Shown: positions 5,781 to 13,451 of the stretch, piece after piece | How positions within the stretch are numbered: position 1 is the first letter of the stretch | Layout of the letters: every line of letters starts with the position of its first letter | NCBI GenBank assembly: GCA_002427975.1 | Contig: DIZT01000068.1 | Coordinates: forward strand, 1 to 26,139 | Length of the DNA: 26,139 bases | Direction of reading: 5' to 3' | DNA from: Micrococcaceae bacterium UBA6021 | GTDB lineage: Bacteria; Actinomycetota; Actinomycetes; Actinomycetales; Micrococcaceae | Program-made: the position numbers and the translations under genes | Notes under the pieces: model-generated | Told to the model about the DNA's origin: nothing | The model's database searches: none | The model's input: only the letters and a program-made list of their open reading frames with translations

Positions 5781-7172
5781 GTGACCGGCGTCCCCGGCGA
5801 CGTATCCGAAAGCCCCGATCAGCAGCCAGCCCAGGCAAAGCATCTCGCCCATACGTGGGATGAGGCGCGCAAAGCCGCCTTTGATGTCGCAACGCCGATT
5901 CCACCCGGCCGCGTTTCCCTGACCCAGGCCCTGGGCAGGGTCCTGGCTGAGGACATCACCGCCCTGCACGATATGCCGCACTATGCGTCCTCCGCGATGG
6001 ACGGCTGGGCCGTCAACGGCAGTGGCCCGTGGATCGTGGCGGACGCCGGCGTCCGGCTGGAGCCGCACCAGGCCAGTCCGATTGTTACCGGGGGACTGAT
6101 CCCGCCGGGCGCCAAAGCGGTTCTGCGCAGCGAAAGTGCGCTGCTGGGAACGGACGACGACGGCCTGCCGCTGCTGATGACCGGCGGTACCGCCCGCCCC
6201 GGCGAGCCCGGCAACGGCCAGCACATCCGGAAGGCGGGCGAGGAAGCGGCAGCGGGGGAGGTGCTGGTCAAAGCCGGCCTAACACTGAACCCGGCCCATC
6301 TGGCGGTCGCGGCCCTGGCCGGGCACGATGACCTGCTGGTCCAGGGCAAACCGGTGGTCAAACTCCTGCTGACCGGCGCCGAAGTTGTGGCCCAGGGACT
6401 GCCGGTCCCCGGTCAGGTCCGGGACACCTTCGGCCCGCAGCTCGCGGCCGTAGTGGAAATGCTTGGCGGTATCAACGGCGGCCAGGAACGAATCGGCGAT
6501 TCCTATACTGAGTGGCTGGACGGGCTGGCGGACCTCCCGCCCGAGGTTCCGGACCCTGCGGCGCTGCCCGCCGACGTCGTCATCACCACCGGCGGTACAG
6601 GACGCTCGGACACCGACCACCTCCGCCGCGCGGTGGCGGAACTGGGCGGACGGCTGGTCATCGACGGCATCGCCATGCGCCCCGGCCATCCGGCTGTCCT
6701 GGCCGAGCTGCCGGACGGGCGCTTTGTCCTGGGTCTGCCCGGCAACCCGCTGGCCGCCATGATGGCACTGTCGACGGTGGGTGAGCCGCTGCTGGCCGCG
6801 CTGGGCCACGGCACCATGCCGCCGGTGCAGGAGGTCCCGTGCGGAACCACCATCGAACCGGAGCCGGGCCGGACCCGGCTGGTGCCCTTCCGCTTGCTGT
6901 ACGGGATGGCCTCGCCGGCCAAGCACACAGGCCCGGGGATGATGCGCGGGCTGGCGTCGGCGCACGGCGTCATGGTTGTTCCGCCGCACGGCGTCCAGCT
7001 CGGCGAGCCGGTTCCGGCGTTCGCGTTGCCATGGGGACCGCCCGTGCCTGTCCCCGAACAGCCGGGCGCCAAACCAAAGGGCAGGCCCGCGGCCAAGGCA
7101 GCCACCCGGGCTACGGGCAAGGACCCCGCGAAGCCCGCCGGCCCGGTGGACTGGAGTGCCCTGCTGGGCTGA
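5781..7172 (+). CDS. moeA: Molybdopterin molybdenumtransferase MoeA
   Basis: Inserts molybdate into adenylated molybdopterin in the cytoplasm. Recognisable MoeA features are SAMDGWAV at about residues 71-78 (family MDGYAV), a beta-rich domain I/II with TGGLIPPGAKAV, and the C-terminal cofactor-binding domain with GLPGNPLAAM (about 318). The usual SGGVSVG loop is replaced by TTGGTG at about 269, a motif more typical of the related MogA/MoaB proteins. A tail of about 40 residues rich in Lys, Ala and Pro extends the product to 463 aa, longer than typical MoeA. The start is uncertain: GTG 5781 follows the DUF6457 stop by 10 bases without a clear ribosome-binding site, and GTG 5712 is an in-frame alternative inside that gene. 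Confidence 0.9.
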   Translation: MTGVPGDVSESPDQQPAQAKHLAHTWDEARKAAFDVATPIPPGRVSLTQALGRVLAEDITALHDMPHYASSAMDGWAVNGSGPWIVADAGVRLEPHQASPIVTGGLIPPGAKAVLRSESALLGTDDDGLPLLMTGGTARPGEPGNGQHIRKAGEEAAAGEVLVKAGLTLNPAHLAVAALAGHDDLLVQGKPVVKLLLTGAEVVAQGLPVPGQVRDTFGPQLAAVVEMLGGINGGQERIGDSYTEWLDGLADLPPEVPDPAALPADVVITTGGTGRSDTDHLRRAVAELGGRLVIDGIAMRPGHPAVLAELPDGRFVLGLPGNPLAAMMALSTVGEPLLAALGHGTMPPVQEVPCGTTIEPEPGRTRLVPFRLLYGMASPAKHTGPGMMRGLASAHGVMVVPPHGVQLGEPVPAFALPWGPPVPVPEQPGAKPKGRPAAKAATRATGKDPAKPAGPVDWSALLG

Positions 7173-7238
7173 CGCGGTGCACACCGCCTGCGGCGGAACC
7201 GCGGGGGCCACGCGTGCTGCCGCCCCCGCCCGTGGTGC

Positions 7239-7244
7239 GATGAT
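7239..7244 (+). promoter_or_regulatory. -10-like element before the fdhD upstream ORF
   Basis: GATGAT lies exactly 6 bases before ATG 7251, matching the leaderless layout seen at several other genes of the window. The match to the -10 consensus is modest. Confidence 0.35.
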
Positions 7245-7250
7245 GGACGT

Positions 7251-7319
7251 ATGAACAGCCGCAGCCGGCACGTCCGGAAAGTCAGCCTGGCCCCTCGAGT
7301 CAGCTTGGCGGGCAGCTGA
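7251..7319 (+). CDS. Putative 22-codon upstream ORF coupled to fdhD
   Basis: A short open frame encoding a basic peptide (MNSRSRHVRKVSL, then APRVSLAGS) ends in TGA that overlaps the ATG of fdhD by one base (TGATG). There is no strong ribosome-binding site directly before fdhD, so fdhD translation could depend on ribosomes ending this ORF. The start lies 6 bases after a -10-like hexamer. Nothing in the peptide suggests a function of its own. It may be a leader, an N-terminal remnant, or chance. Confidence 0.4.
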   Translation: MNSRSRHVRKVSLAPRVSLAGS

Positions 7320-8203
7320 TGGGACGCGTAACCCAGCGCCGCAAGGTGCACAAGTATGTCCTGGACGGCTCGCCGAACGCCCTGGAGTTCCCGGTCCGCC
7401 ACCGCGAGGACGTCCTTGCCGTCGAAGAGCCGCTGGAGATCCGGATCGGTGCCCTCTCGTTTTCGGTGACCATGCGCACGCCCGGGGACGACTTCGACCT
7501 CGTGGCCGGTTTCCTGGTGTCCGAGGGGATCATATGGACGCCCGAGCAGCTGGTGTCGCTGCGGTTCTGCGCCGGCGAGGACGAAAACGGCGTTCAGACG
7601 TTCAATGTGGTGGAAGCCCAGCTGCGGCCCGACGTCGAACTCCCGGCCAAGGGACGGAACGTCTTCACCTCAAGTTCCTGCGGTATCTGCGGTACGGATT
7701 CGATCGACGCCGTGCGCAAGTCCTCCCATTTCAGCCCGGCGGCGGATCCCCTGACGGTACCGGCCCACATCCTGGCCTCACTGCCCGACCGGCTCCGCGA
7801 AGCCCAGGACGTTTTTGACGTCACCGGCGGCGTGCACGCCGCCGGCCTGTTCCGGATAACGGACGACGGCGGTGTGCAGCTGTTGTGCCTCCGCGAGGAC
7901 GTGGGACGCCACAACGCAGTGGACAAGGTGGTGGGCTGGGCCCTGCGGGAGCGGTTGCTTCCGCTCTCCGGGCTTGTCCTGCAGGTATCGGGCCGCGCCT
8001 CGTTCGAACTCGTCCAGAAGGCGGCGTTGGCCGGCATCCCCGTCCTGGCGGCCGTCAGCGCGCCCTCAAGCCTCGCGGTGGAGCTGGCCACGGCCAGCGG
8101 CATGACCCTGGCCGGCTTCAGCCGCGGTACCAGCCTGAATATCTACGCCGGACAGGGCCGGATTACCCTGCCCGCCGCACAGGCTGCGGAGCTTCCGGGA
8201 TAA
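7319..8203 (+). CDS. fdhD: FdhD, formate dehydrogenase sulfurtransferase/accessory protein
   Basis: FdhD binds bis-MGD and passes sulfur from a cysteine desulfurase to the molybdenum cofactor before it enters formate dehydrogenase. The 294-aa product contains SSCGICGTDSID with Cys121 and Cys124, the essential CxxC loop. It also has MRTPGDDFDLVAGFLVSEG in the N-terminal half and LREDVGRHNAVDKVVGW and SGRASFELVQKA in the C-terminal half, all family signatures. It continues the Mo-cofactor block, but no formate dehydrogenase gene is in the window. ATG 7319 overlaps the stop of a 22-codon ORF. The upstream sequence has only a weak GGCGGG as ribosome-binding site. Confidence 0.95.
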   Translation: MGRVTQRRKVHKYVLDGSPNALEFPVRHREDVLAVEEPLEIRIGALSFSVTMRTPGDDFDLVAGFLVSEGIIWTPEQLVSLRFCAGEDENGVQTFNVVEAQLRPDVELPAKGRNVFTSSSCGICGTDSIDAVRKSSHFSPAADPLTVPAHILASLPDRLREAQDVFDVTGGVHAAGLFRITDDGGVQLLCLREDVGRHNAVDKVVGWALRERLLPLSGLVLQVSGRASFELVQKAALAGIPVLAAVSAPSSLAVELATASGMTLAGFSRGTSLNIYAGQGRITLPAAQAAELPG

Positions 8204-8243
8204 GAACGGCGGCAGCACCTTCGGTGAAGATTTCCGGTGACGC

Positions 8244-8273
8244 TTGGCTATTTGAGCTACTAGCCGGTAGATT
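8244..8273 (+). promoter_or_regulatory. Promoter of the alpha-mannosidase gene
   Basis: TTGGCT (8244-8249) and TAGATT (8268-8273) with an 18-base spacer lie in a locally AT-richer gap after fdhD, giving a leader of about 60 nt. Confidence 0.5.
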
Positions 8274-8341
8274 TTATCCATCGATTGGACGCGCCGGTCC
8301 GGATTCGAGAGCTCCAGTTCAAGCACCTAAGAGGGTTTACA

Positions 8342-11300
8342 TTGCATGACGACCGCCGGATCACCGAAGTCCGTCTGGACCGGTTTGTCCGCGAGCGGAT
8401 CACTCCTGCCGTTTACACCCGCACCGTTCCGCTGAACCTGAGCAGCTGGGATGCCCCCGGCGAACCTGTGTCCGTTATGGAGGCCCTGCGGAACAACTTC
8501 GTGCCGCAGGAACACGGTGCTGCCTGGGGTAAGCCGTGGGGCACGAAATGGCTGCGCCTGACGGGCGACGTCCCCGAGGCCTGGGGCACCGGCCCGGACA
8601 CCTCCGTGGAAATCGTGGTGGATCTTGGGTTCATCAAGGAAGCCCCCGGATTCCAGTGCGAGGGAATCGCCTGGCGCCCGGACGGCACCATCATCAAGGC
8701 GATTTCGCCCCGTAACCAGTACATTCCCCTGAAGCTGCTGGGCAGCGGAATGTCCGTTGACTTCTACGTCGAAGCGGCCGCCAACCCGGACATGGCGCAG
8801 GGCTGGACCTTTGCCGCCACACCCTATGGAGACCTGGCAACTGCCGGTACGGCACCGCAATACCGGCTGGGCAGGATCGCCATCGCCGAGTTCAACCAAA
8901 CGGTCTGGGAACTCCAGCAGGACATCTGGACCCTCGCCGGTCTAATGCACGAGCTCCCCCCGGAGCAGCCGCGGCGCCATGTGATCCTCCGCGCCCTGGA
9001 GCGCATGATGGACCTGATGGATCCGGACGACATCCCCGGGACCGCCGCCGCCGGACGCGCAGCCCTTGCGGAAGTCCTGGCCCGGCCCGCCTACGCTTCG
9101 GCCCACCAGCTGGTGGCTACGGGCCACGCCCACATCGACTCCGCCTGGCTCTGGCCCGTCCGGGAAACCATCCGCAAATGTGCCCGGACGTTCTCCAACG
9201 TGGTGGCGCTGATGGACGAGGATCCGGGCTTTGTTTTCTCCTGCTCCTCAGCGCAGCAGCTGGCCTGGATGAAGGAGTTCTACCCCGAGCTCTTCGGCCG
9301 CATCCGGGAGAAGGTCAAGGCCGGTCAGTTCGTTCCGGTGGGTGGCATGTGGGTTGAGTCGGACACCAACATGCCCGGCGGGGAGGCCATGGCCCGGCAG
9401 TTCATTGAGGGCAAGAACTTCTTCCTCCAGGAGTTTGGCGTCGAATGCCGCGAAGCCTGGCTCCCGGACTCGTTCGGCTACTCCGCGGCCCTGCCCCAGA
9501 TCGTCAAGGCGGCGGGAAGCCGGTGGTTCCTCACGCAGAAGATCTCCTGGAACCAGGTCAACCGGATGCCGCACCACACCTTCAACTGGGAAGGCATCGA
9601 CGGCACCCGGCTGTTCACGCATTTCCCGCCGGTGGACACCTACAATTCAGAACTGAGCGGGCGCGAACTGGCGCACGCCGAGCGGAACTTCCGCGACCAC
9701 GGCCGCGCCAACACCTCGCTCGTCCCCTTCGGATACGGCGACGGCGGCGGCGGGCCAACGCGCGAAATGCTGGCTGCCGCCAGCCGGACCGCGGACCTCG
9801 AAGGCTCGCCCAAAGTCCGGGTGGGTTCCGCCGAGAGTTTCTTCACGCAGGCGGAGCAGGGATATGCCGCCCTGCCCATCTGGGTGGGGGAGATGTACCT
9901 TGAACTGCACCGCGGCACCTACACCAGCCAGGCCCAGACCAAACGCGGCAACCGGCGCAGCGAACACCTGCTCCGCGAGGCCGAACTCTGGTGCGCCACG
10001 GCAGCCGTCCGCAGCGGGGGCTCCTTCGAGTATCCGGCCGCCGAGCTGAAGCGGCTCTGGCGCTTGGTTTTGCTGCAGCAGTTCCACGACATCCTGCCCG
10101 GCAGTTCCATCGCGTGGGTCCATCAGGACGCGGAACGGAACTACGCCGCCATCGGCGCCGGCCTGGAAGGTCTCATTGGGCAGGCAGCGGCCGCGCTCCT
10201 CGGCGACGGGCCGCGGACGTTCCTGCTCAACGCCGCACCGCATGCCCGGAATGGTGTTCCGGCTCTCGCAGCCGCAGAGCCATCGCCCGCCGGCCAGCCG
10301 GTCCAGGCCACCGAGGCGGACGGCGGTTATGTGCTGGACAACGGCATCATCAGGGCCGTCCTGGACGCCGACGGCCTCATCGCCTCCCTCACCGACTACG
10401 CCACGGGACGGGAAGCCATCGCCCCCGGCGCGCGCGGCAACCTGCTGGAACTGCACCGGGACACGCCCAACCAGTGGGACGCCTGGGACATCGATGAGTT
10501 TTACCGCCGCAACGTCACGCCCCTCACGGCAGCGCAGGCCATCCGCCTGGAGCAGGCCGGAACCAGTGCCGTTGTGGTGGTGGACCGGGTTGCCGGCTCG
10601 TCGCCGGTCACCCAGCGCATCACGCTGGAGGCTGGCAGCGGCTCCCTGGGCATCACTACCGCCGTTGAGTGGCAGGAGAGCGAGAAGCTGCTCAAGCTCG
10701 GCTTCCCGCTGGACGTCAAAGCGGACCGCTCCGCTTCCGAGACCCAGTTTGGCCATGTCTTCCGTCCCACGCACGTCAACACCTCGTGGGAGGCTGCGAA
10801 GTTCGAGATCTGCGCGCACCGCTGGATCCATGTGGCCGAGCCCGGCTACGGCGTCGCGATTTCCAATGCGGCCACCTACGGACACGACGTCACCAGGAGC
10901 ATCAGGGATGCCGACGGTGGGACCACCACTTCGGTGCGTCTGTCCCTGTTGCGCGCACCGAAGTTCCCGGACCCGGCGGCGGACCGCGGCCACCATGAAC
11001 TGACGGTGACCATTCGCCCCGGTGCCGGAATCGCCGACGCCGTGGAGGAGGGGTACCGCACCAACCTTGCTCCGCGGCTGGTGCGCGGCGCCCGCGGCGT
11101 GGATCCGCTGTTCGCCGTGGACAACCCGGCCCTCGTCATCGAGGCGGTCAAGCTGGCCGAAGACGGTTCGGGCGATGTTGTGGTCCGCCTCTATGAGTCC
11201 TTGGGGCAGCGGTCCGTAGGCCTGCTCTCGGCCAACTTCCCGGTCAAGGGCAGCCAGGCCACGGACTTGCTGGAGCGTGCCGCCGAGGCCCCGGGCGTCA

Positions 11301-11377
11301 AGACCGCTTCAGGGCACGGGTCGGTGGAGCTTTCGCTGCGTCCGTTCCAGCTGGTGACCCTGAGGTTCGCGCGCTAG
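8342..11377 (+). CDS. Alpha-mannosidase, glycoside hydrolase family 38
   Basis: Zn-dependent retaining alpha-mannosidase of 1011 aa, normal for bacterial GH38. No signal peptide is visible, so it probably acts inside the cell on imported manno-oligosaccharides or glycan fragments. Domains in order: an N-terminal beta domain (1-250); the catalytic domain opening with GHAHIDSAWLWP (zinc ligands around His264 and Asp266) and carrying the nucleophile Asp376 in LPDSFGYSAALPQI; a helical segment with LLQQFHDILPGSS, which supplies another conserved His; and C-terminal beta-sandwich domains. Start: TTG 8342 has AAGAGGG six bases upstream (8329-8335) and gives MHDDR, as expected. The upstream TTG 8285 is less likely. 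It stands alone with no transporter or regulator beside it. Confidence 0.95.
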   Translation: MHDDRRITEVRLDRFVRERITPAVYTRTVPLNLSSWDAPGEPVSVMEALRNNFVPQEHGAAWGKPWGTKWLRLTGDVPEAWGTGPDTSVEIVVDLGFIKEAPGFQCEGIAWRPDGTIIKAISPRNQYIPLKLLGSGMSVDFYVEAAANPDMAQGWTFAATPYGDLATAGTAPQYRLGRIAIAEFNQTVWELQQDIWTLAGLMHELPPEQPRRHVILRALERMMDLMDPDDIPGTAAAGRAALAEVLARPAYASAHQLVATGHAHIDSAWLWPVRETIRKCARTFSNVVALMDEDPGFVFSCSSAQQLAWMKEFYPELFGRIREKVKAGQFVPVGGMWVESDTNMPGGEAMARQFIEGKNFFLQEFGVECREAWLPDSFGYSAALPQIVKAAGSRWFLTQKISWNQVNRMPHHTFNWEGIDGTRLFTHFPPVDTYNSELSGRELAHAERNFRDHGRANTSLVPFGYGDGGGGPTREMLAAASRTADLEGSPKVRVGSAESFFTQAEQGYAALPIWVGEMYLELHRGTYTSQAQTKRGNRRSEHLLREAELWCATAAVRSGGSFEYPAAELKRLWRLVLLQQFHDILPGSSIAWVHQDAERNYAAIGAGLEGLIGQAAAALLGDGPRTFLLNAAPHARNGVPALAAAEPSPAGQPVQATEADGGYVLDNGIIRAVLDADGLIASLTDYATGREAIAPGARGNLLELHRDTPNQWDAWDIDEFYRRNVTPLTAAQAIRLEQAGTSAVVVVDRVAGSSPVTQRITLEAGSGSLGITTAVEWQESEKLLKLGFPLDVKADRSASETQFGHVFRPTHVNTSWEAAKFEICAHRWIHVAEPGYGVAISNAATYGHDVTRSIRDADGGTTTSVRLSLLRAPKFPDPAADRGHHELTVTIRPGAGIADAVEEGYRTNLAPRLVRGARGVDPLFAVDNPALVIEAVKLAEDGSGDVVVRLYESLGQRSVGLLSANFPVKGSQATDLLERAAEAPGVKTASGHGSVELSLRPFQLVTLRFAR

Positions 11378-11382
11378 CCTCT

Positions 11383-11673
11383 ATGGAACTGGGAATCTTT
11401 ACCTTCATCCACCGGGATCCGGTAAATGGCACCGTGGTGTCCCCTGAACAGCGCCGGGGTGCCGCGGGACCTGCCCTCAGGCGCGGGCCGTGCGAAGCAG
11501 GTTTTCCAGCCGTACTGGCTGGACACCATGCGCAGGCTCTCCGCAGAGCGTGGTTTCCCCACGCCCAGTGAAGTCACGTACAACATGGAATCCGCTCCGG
11601 GCGGGGCACTGTTTGTGGGCAGCCCGGAGCAGGTGGCGGAAAAGACCATCCGGATGCACGGCCACCTGCAGCA
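11383..11673 (+). pseudogene. Remnant of an LLM-type flavin-dependent oxidoreductase gene
   Basis: Two non-adjacent pieces of a luciferase-like monooxygenase are joined. The first frame (11383 to about 11460) reads MELGIFTF then HRDPVNGTVVSPEQR, a typical start of this family. Then, in another frame (about 11475-11671), comes its C-terminal part: FQPYWLDTMRRLSAERGFP, APGGALFVGSPEQVAEK and IRMHGHL. The barrel core between them, a few hundred residues, is missing, and the reading runs into unrelated sequence after HGHL. It cannot make a working enzyme. The starting ATG is only 5 bases after the mannosidase stop, so an intact ancestor may have been co-transcribed with it. Confidence 0.8.
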
Positions 11674-11888
11674 GCATGACCGGCTCCGCCGGCTGGAAAG
11701 GGACCGGGCCATTAAGCAGGCTGAGTGGGGGCGGTCCCCAACGGCCGCCACCACTCATCCCCCCAATGCGAGCAAAGGCTCACAGGACCCGGCGTCCAAG
11801 AATCGATCCCCGTTCGCAAACACCGTAGTCCCACCTTCACACATTCATGATTGTGCCATGACTAATGATTTTGTGAAACATATGAAGC
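11674..11888. other. Gene-free gap with an AT-rich patch
   Basis: No coding region is supported between the oxidoreductase remnant and the stop of the minus-strand membrane-protein gene. Bases from about 11838 to 11900 are clearly richer in A and T than the rest of the window. I found no clear terminator, inverted repeats or target duplication. The gap is most simply debris from the deletion that broke the oxidoreductase gene, or from arrival of the adjacent two-gene unit. Confidence 0.4.
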
Positions 11889-12626
11889 TTACTTTGCGGT
11901 AGAAGTCTTAGGCCGCGGGCCGCTCCGCCCGGACCACACCCTGGCGAACGCGATCAACGCCAGGCCAAAGACATAGCAGAGCACCGCGGTGTAGTTGATC
12001 ACAAACCTCGCAGCTCCCCAGTTTGGCGGATAGAAAGGGAAGATCAGCGTTAACGCGACAGCCACCGAGCCGACGCCCAACAGGATGGCCGCGATACGGA
12101 CCATGGTGGGTAGCGTGCTGCCCACTGCGCGCACCATGGCCGGCAGCAGCACCAGCGAGACATACGCCGGATACGCACGGCCGGCGGCACCGTAGTACTG
12201 GACCAGGTCCCGGTCCTGGTCGTCCTGGCCTGCTACGGCGACCAATCCCACGGACGAACCGCCGGTATCCATCATCACGAAAAGAACCACCACGACCACC
12301 GAAGTCACCGCCAGCACGGCCATCCCGATCCGCCCGGCGATCAGCCGGAAGGCGTCGGGGGCCCCAAAACCCCGGGTAATACGGATTCCCATGAAGAAAA
12401 TAGCGGCGAAGATGACAAGGCGGAGAATAAGGTTCGCCACGTTGACCCCGCCGAGCGCCTGGTCAATGGCAAGGTACGGCGCCTCGATGCTGAGGAGGAT
12501 GGCGAGGGTCATCAGGGCAAAAATGTAGAAGAGTGTCCTGTTCTTCCCCCTCAGGGCGCTGGGAATTCGGGCGATAGCCACCAGGGCGCAGGCAGTCAGC
12601 GTGGACCACTGCAGGATTTCGATCAT
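11889..12626 (-). CDS. Seven-helix integral membrane protein, unknown function
   Basis: The 245-aa product is almost entirely membrane. I count seven hydrophobic segments, beginning with ILQWSTLTACALVAIA and RTLFYIFALMTLAILLSI and ending with YTAVLCYVFGLALIAF. There is one longer loop rich in Asp and Gln (GQDDQDRDLVQYYG, near the middle) and a basic C-terminal tail. The helix count and its pairing with a helix-turn-helix gene recall actinobacterial membrane proteins of the MAB_1171c type that travel with regulators, but I see no decisive motif and do not assign a family. Its ATG overlaps the stop of the upstream minus-strand gene (ATGA), so the two are translationally coupled. Function unknown; sensor or transporter are guesses. 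Confidence 0.75.
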   Translation of the reverse strand: MIEILQWSTLTACALVAIARIPSALRGKNRTLFYIFALMTLAILLSIEAPYLAIDQALGGVNVANLILRLVIFAAIFFMGIRITRGFGAPDAFRLIAGRIGMAVLAVTSVVVVVLFVMMDTGGSSVGLVAVAGQDDQDRDLVQYYGAAGRAYPAYVSLVLLPAMVRAVGSTLPTMVRIAAILLGVGSVAVALTLIFPFYPPNWGAARFVINYTAVLCYVFGLALIAFARVWSGRSGPRPKTSTAK

Positions 12627-13357
12627 CCCAGGTTCTCCCAGATCTTTTCGGTTTTCTCTTGGTCATGTTCCTGCCGGCGCAGGGCCCTGCCCAGAGTCTG
12701 CAGCCGGTCTCCGGCCAGGGTGGTCAGCTCGCCGTCGGACAGGCTGTCCAGCGCAGCCTGCCGGGCACCGGCTGGCCAGCCGGCCTCCGCCTCCGTAACC
12801 AGGCCCGTGGCCACCAGGCCGCTGGCCGGGCCGACGCCGGCGGCCAGGGACGTAGCGACGGCCAGTTCCGGGGCCAGCCGGTTCGCGGTCAGCTGTGCCG
12901 AGTAGTTCTGCGGAGCGATCCCGGTGCCGGCCGAGACCCGGTGCCGCAGCTCGCCGTCGTCGATTGCCTCCACCCAGTTCTTGACAGACGTGGCGTGCGG
13001 TGGCGGGTCCAGGGCAGGCGCGGCAGCGGCGGGCGCGCCGCCGGGGTCCGCGGCGGAACGGGCCAAAACCGCCCGCAGGAGGTCCGGGGTGGAGATCTGG
13101 CTGACCAGTTCGCTCCTGGTGGGCGGGCGTGTGTCCGCGAGTTGGAGGTAGGCATCGAAGGCCGCCAGCGCCGCGACGGGGTTGACGTTGTACGCCCGGC
13201 TGATGCTCACCACTGTTGACTCTGCCACCTTGCCCCGGACGAGCTGCTGGGCCAGGGTTGTCCGCTTGATGCCGGACTCCCGGCAGACATCAGAAGTGCT
13301 CGTGTTGGGGGCGATGCCGTGCAGCCAGCGCTGGAACGCCTTGGCGGGAATGGGCAT
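12623..13357 (-). CDS. Helix-turn-helix protein coupled to membrane protein
   Basis: The 244-aa soluble protein has an N-terminal HTH resembling the XRE/Cro class at about residues 15-75 (SDVCRESGIKRTTLAQQL, then VVSISRAYNVNPVAALAAF). An Ala/Pro-rich linker follows at about 95-120. The C-terminal part (about 125-244) is rich in Ala, Leu and Glu, with repeated DGEL phrases and a charged coiled-coil-like end (RRQEHDQEKTEKIW). I do not recognise this C-terminal part. No HExxH metallopeptidase motif is present, so it is not an ImmA-type protein. ATG 13357 has GGGAGC just upstream. A TAAAAT -10 candidate (complement of 13391-13396) suggests transcription divergent from the ABC-F gene. I infer that it regulates, or is regulated through, the membrane partner. 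Confidence 0.75.
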   Translation of the reverse strand: MPIPAKAFQRWLHGIAPNTSTSDVCRESGIKRTTLAQQLVRGKVAESTVVSISRAYNVNPVAALAAFDAYLQLADTRPPTRSELVSQISTPDLLRAVLARSAADPGGAPAAAAPALDPPPHATSVKNWVEAIDDGELRHRVSAGTGIAPQNYSAQLTANRLAPELAVATSLAAGVGPASGLVATGLVTEAEAGWPAGARQAALDSLSDGELTTLAGDRLQTLGRALRRQEHDQEKTEKIWENLG

Positions 13358-13417
13358 ATCGGCTCCCTGCTGAACGGATGATTGCTTCTGATTTTAGCCT
13401 GACCTGATGCCGGCGGT

Positions 13418-13446
13418 TTGGTCCGGAGTGGGGAGTCGACTATGCT
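13418..13446 (+). promoter_or_regulatory. Promoter of the ABC-F/exporter operon
   Basis: TTGGTC (13418-13423) and TATGCT (13441-13446) with an ideal 17-base spacer put the transcript start near 13452, three or four bases before the first hairpin of the leader. Confidence 0.6.
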
Positions 13447-13451
13447 TGATG

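Noticed and set aside
9647..10996. 449-codon minus-strand frame opposite the mannosidase
   Set aside because: It is a shadow of the GH38 gene, whose motifs are unbroken in the plus frame.
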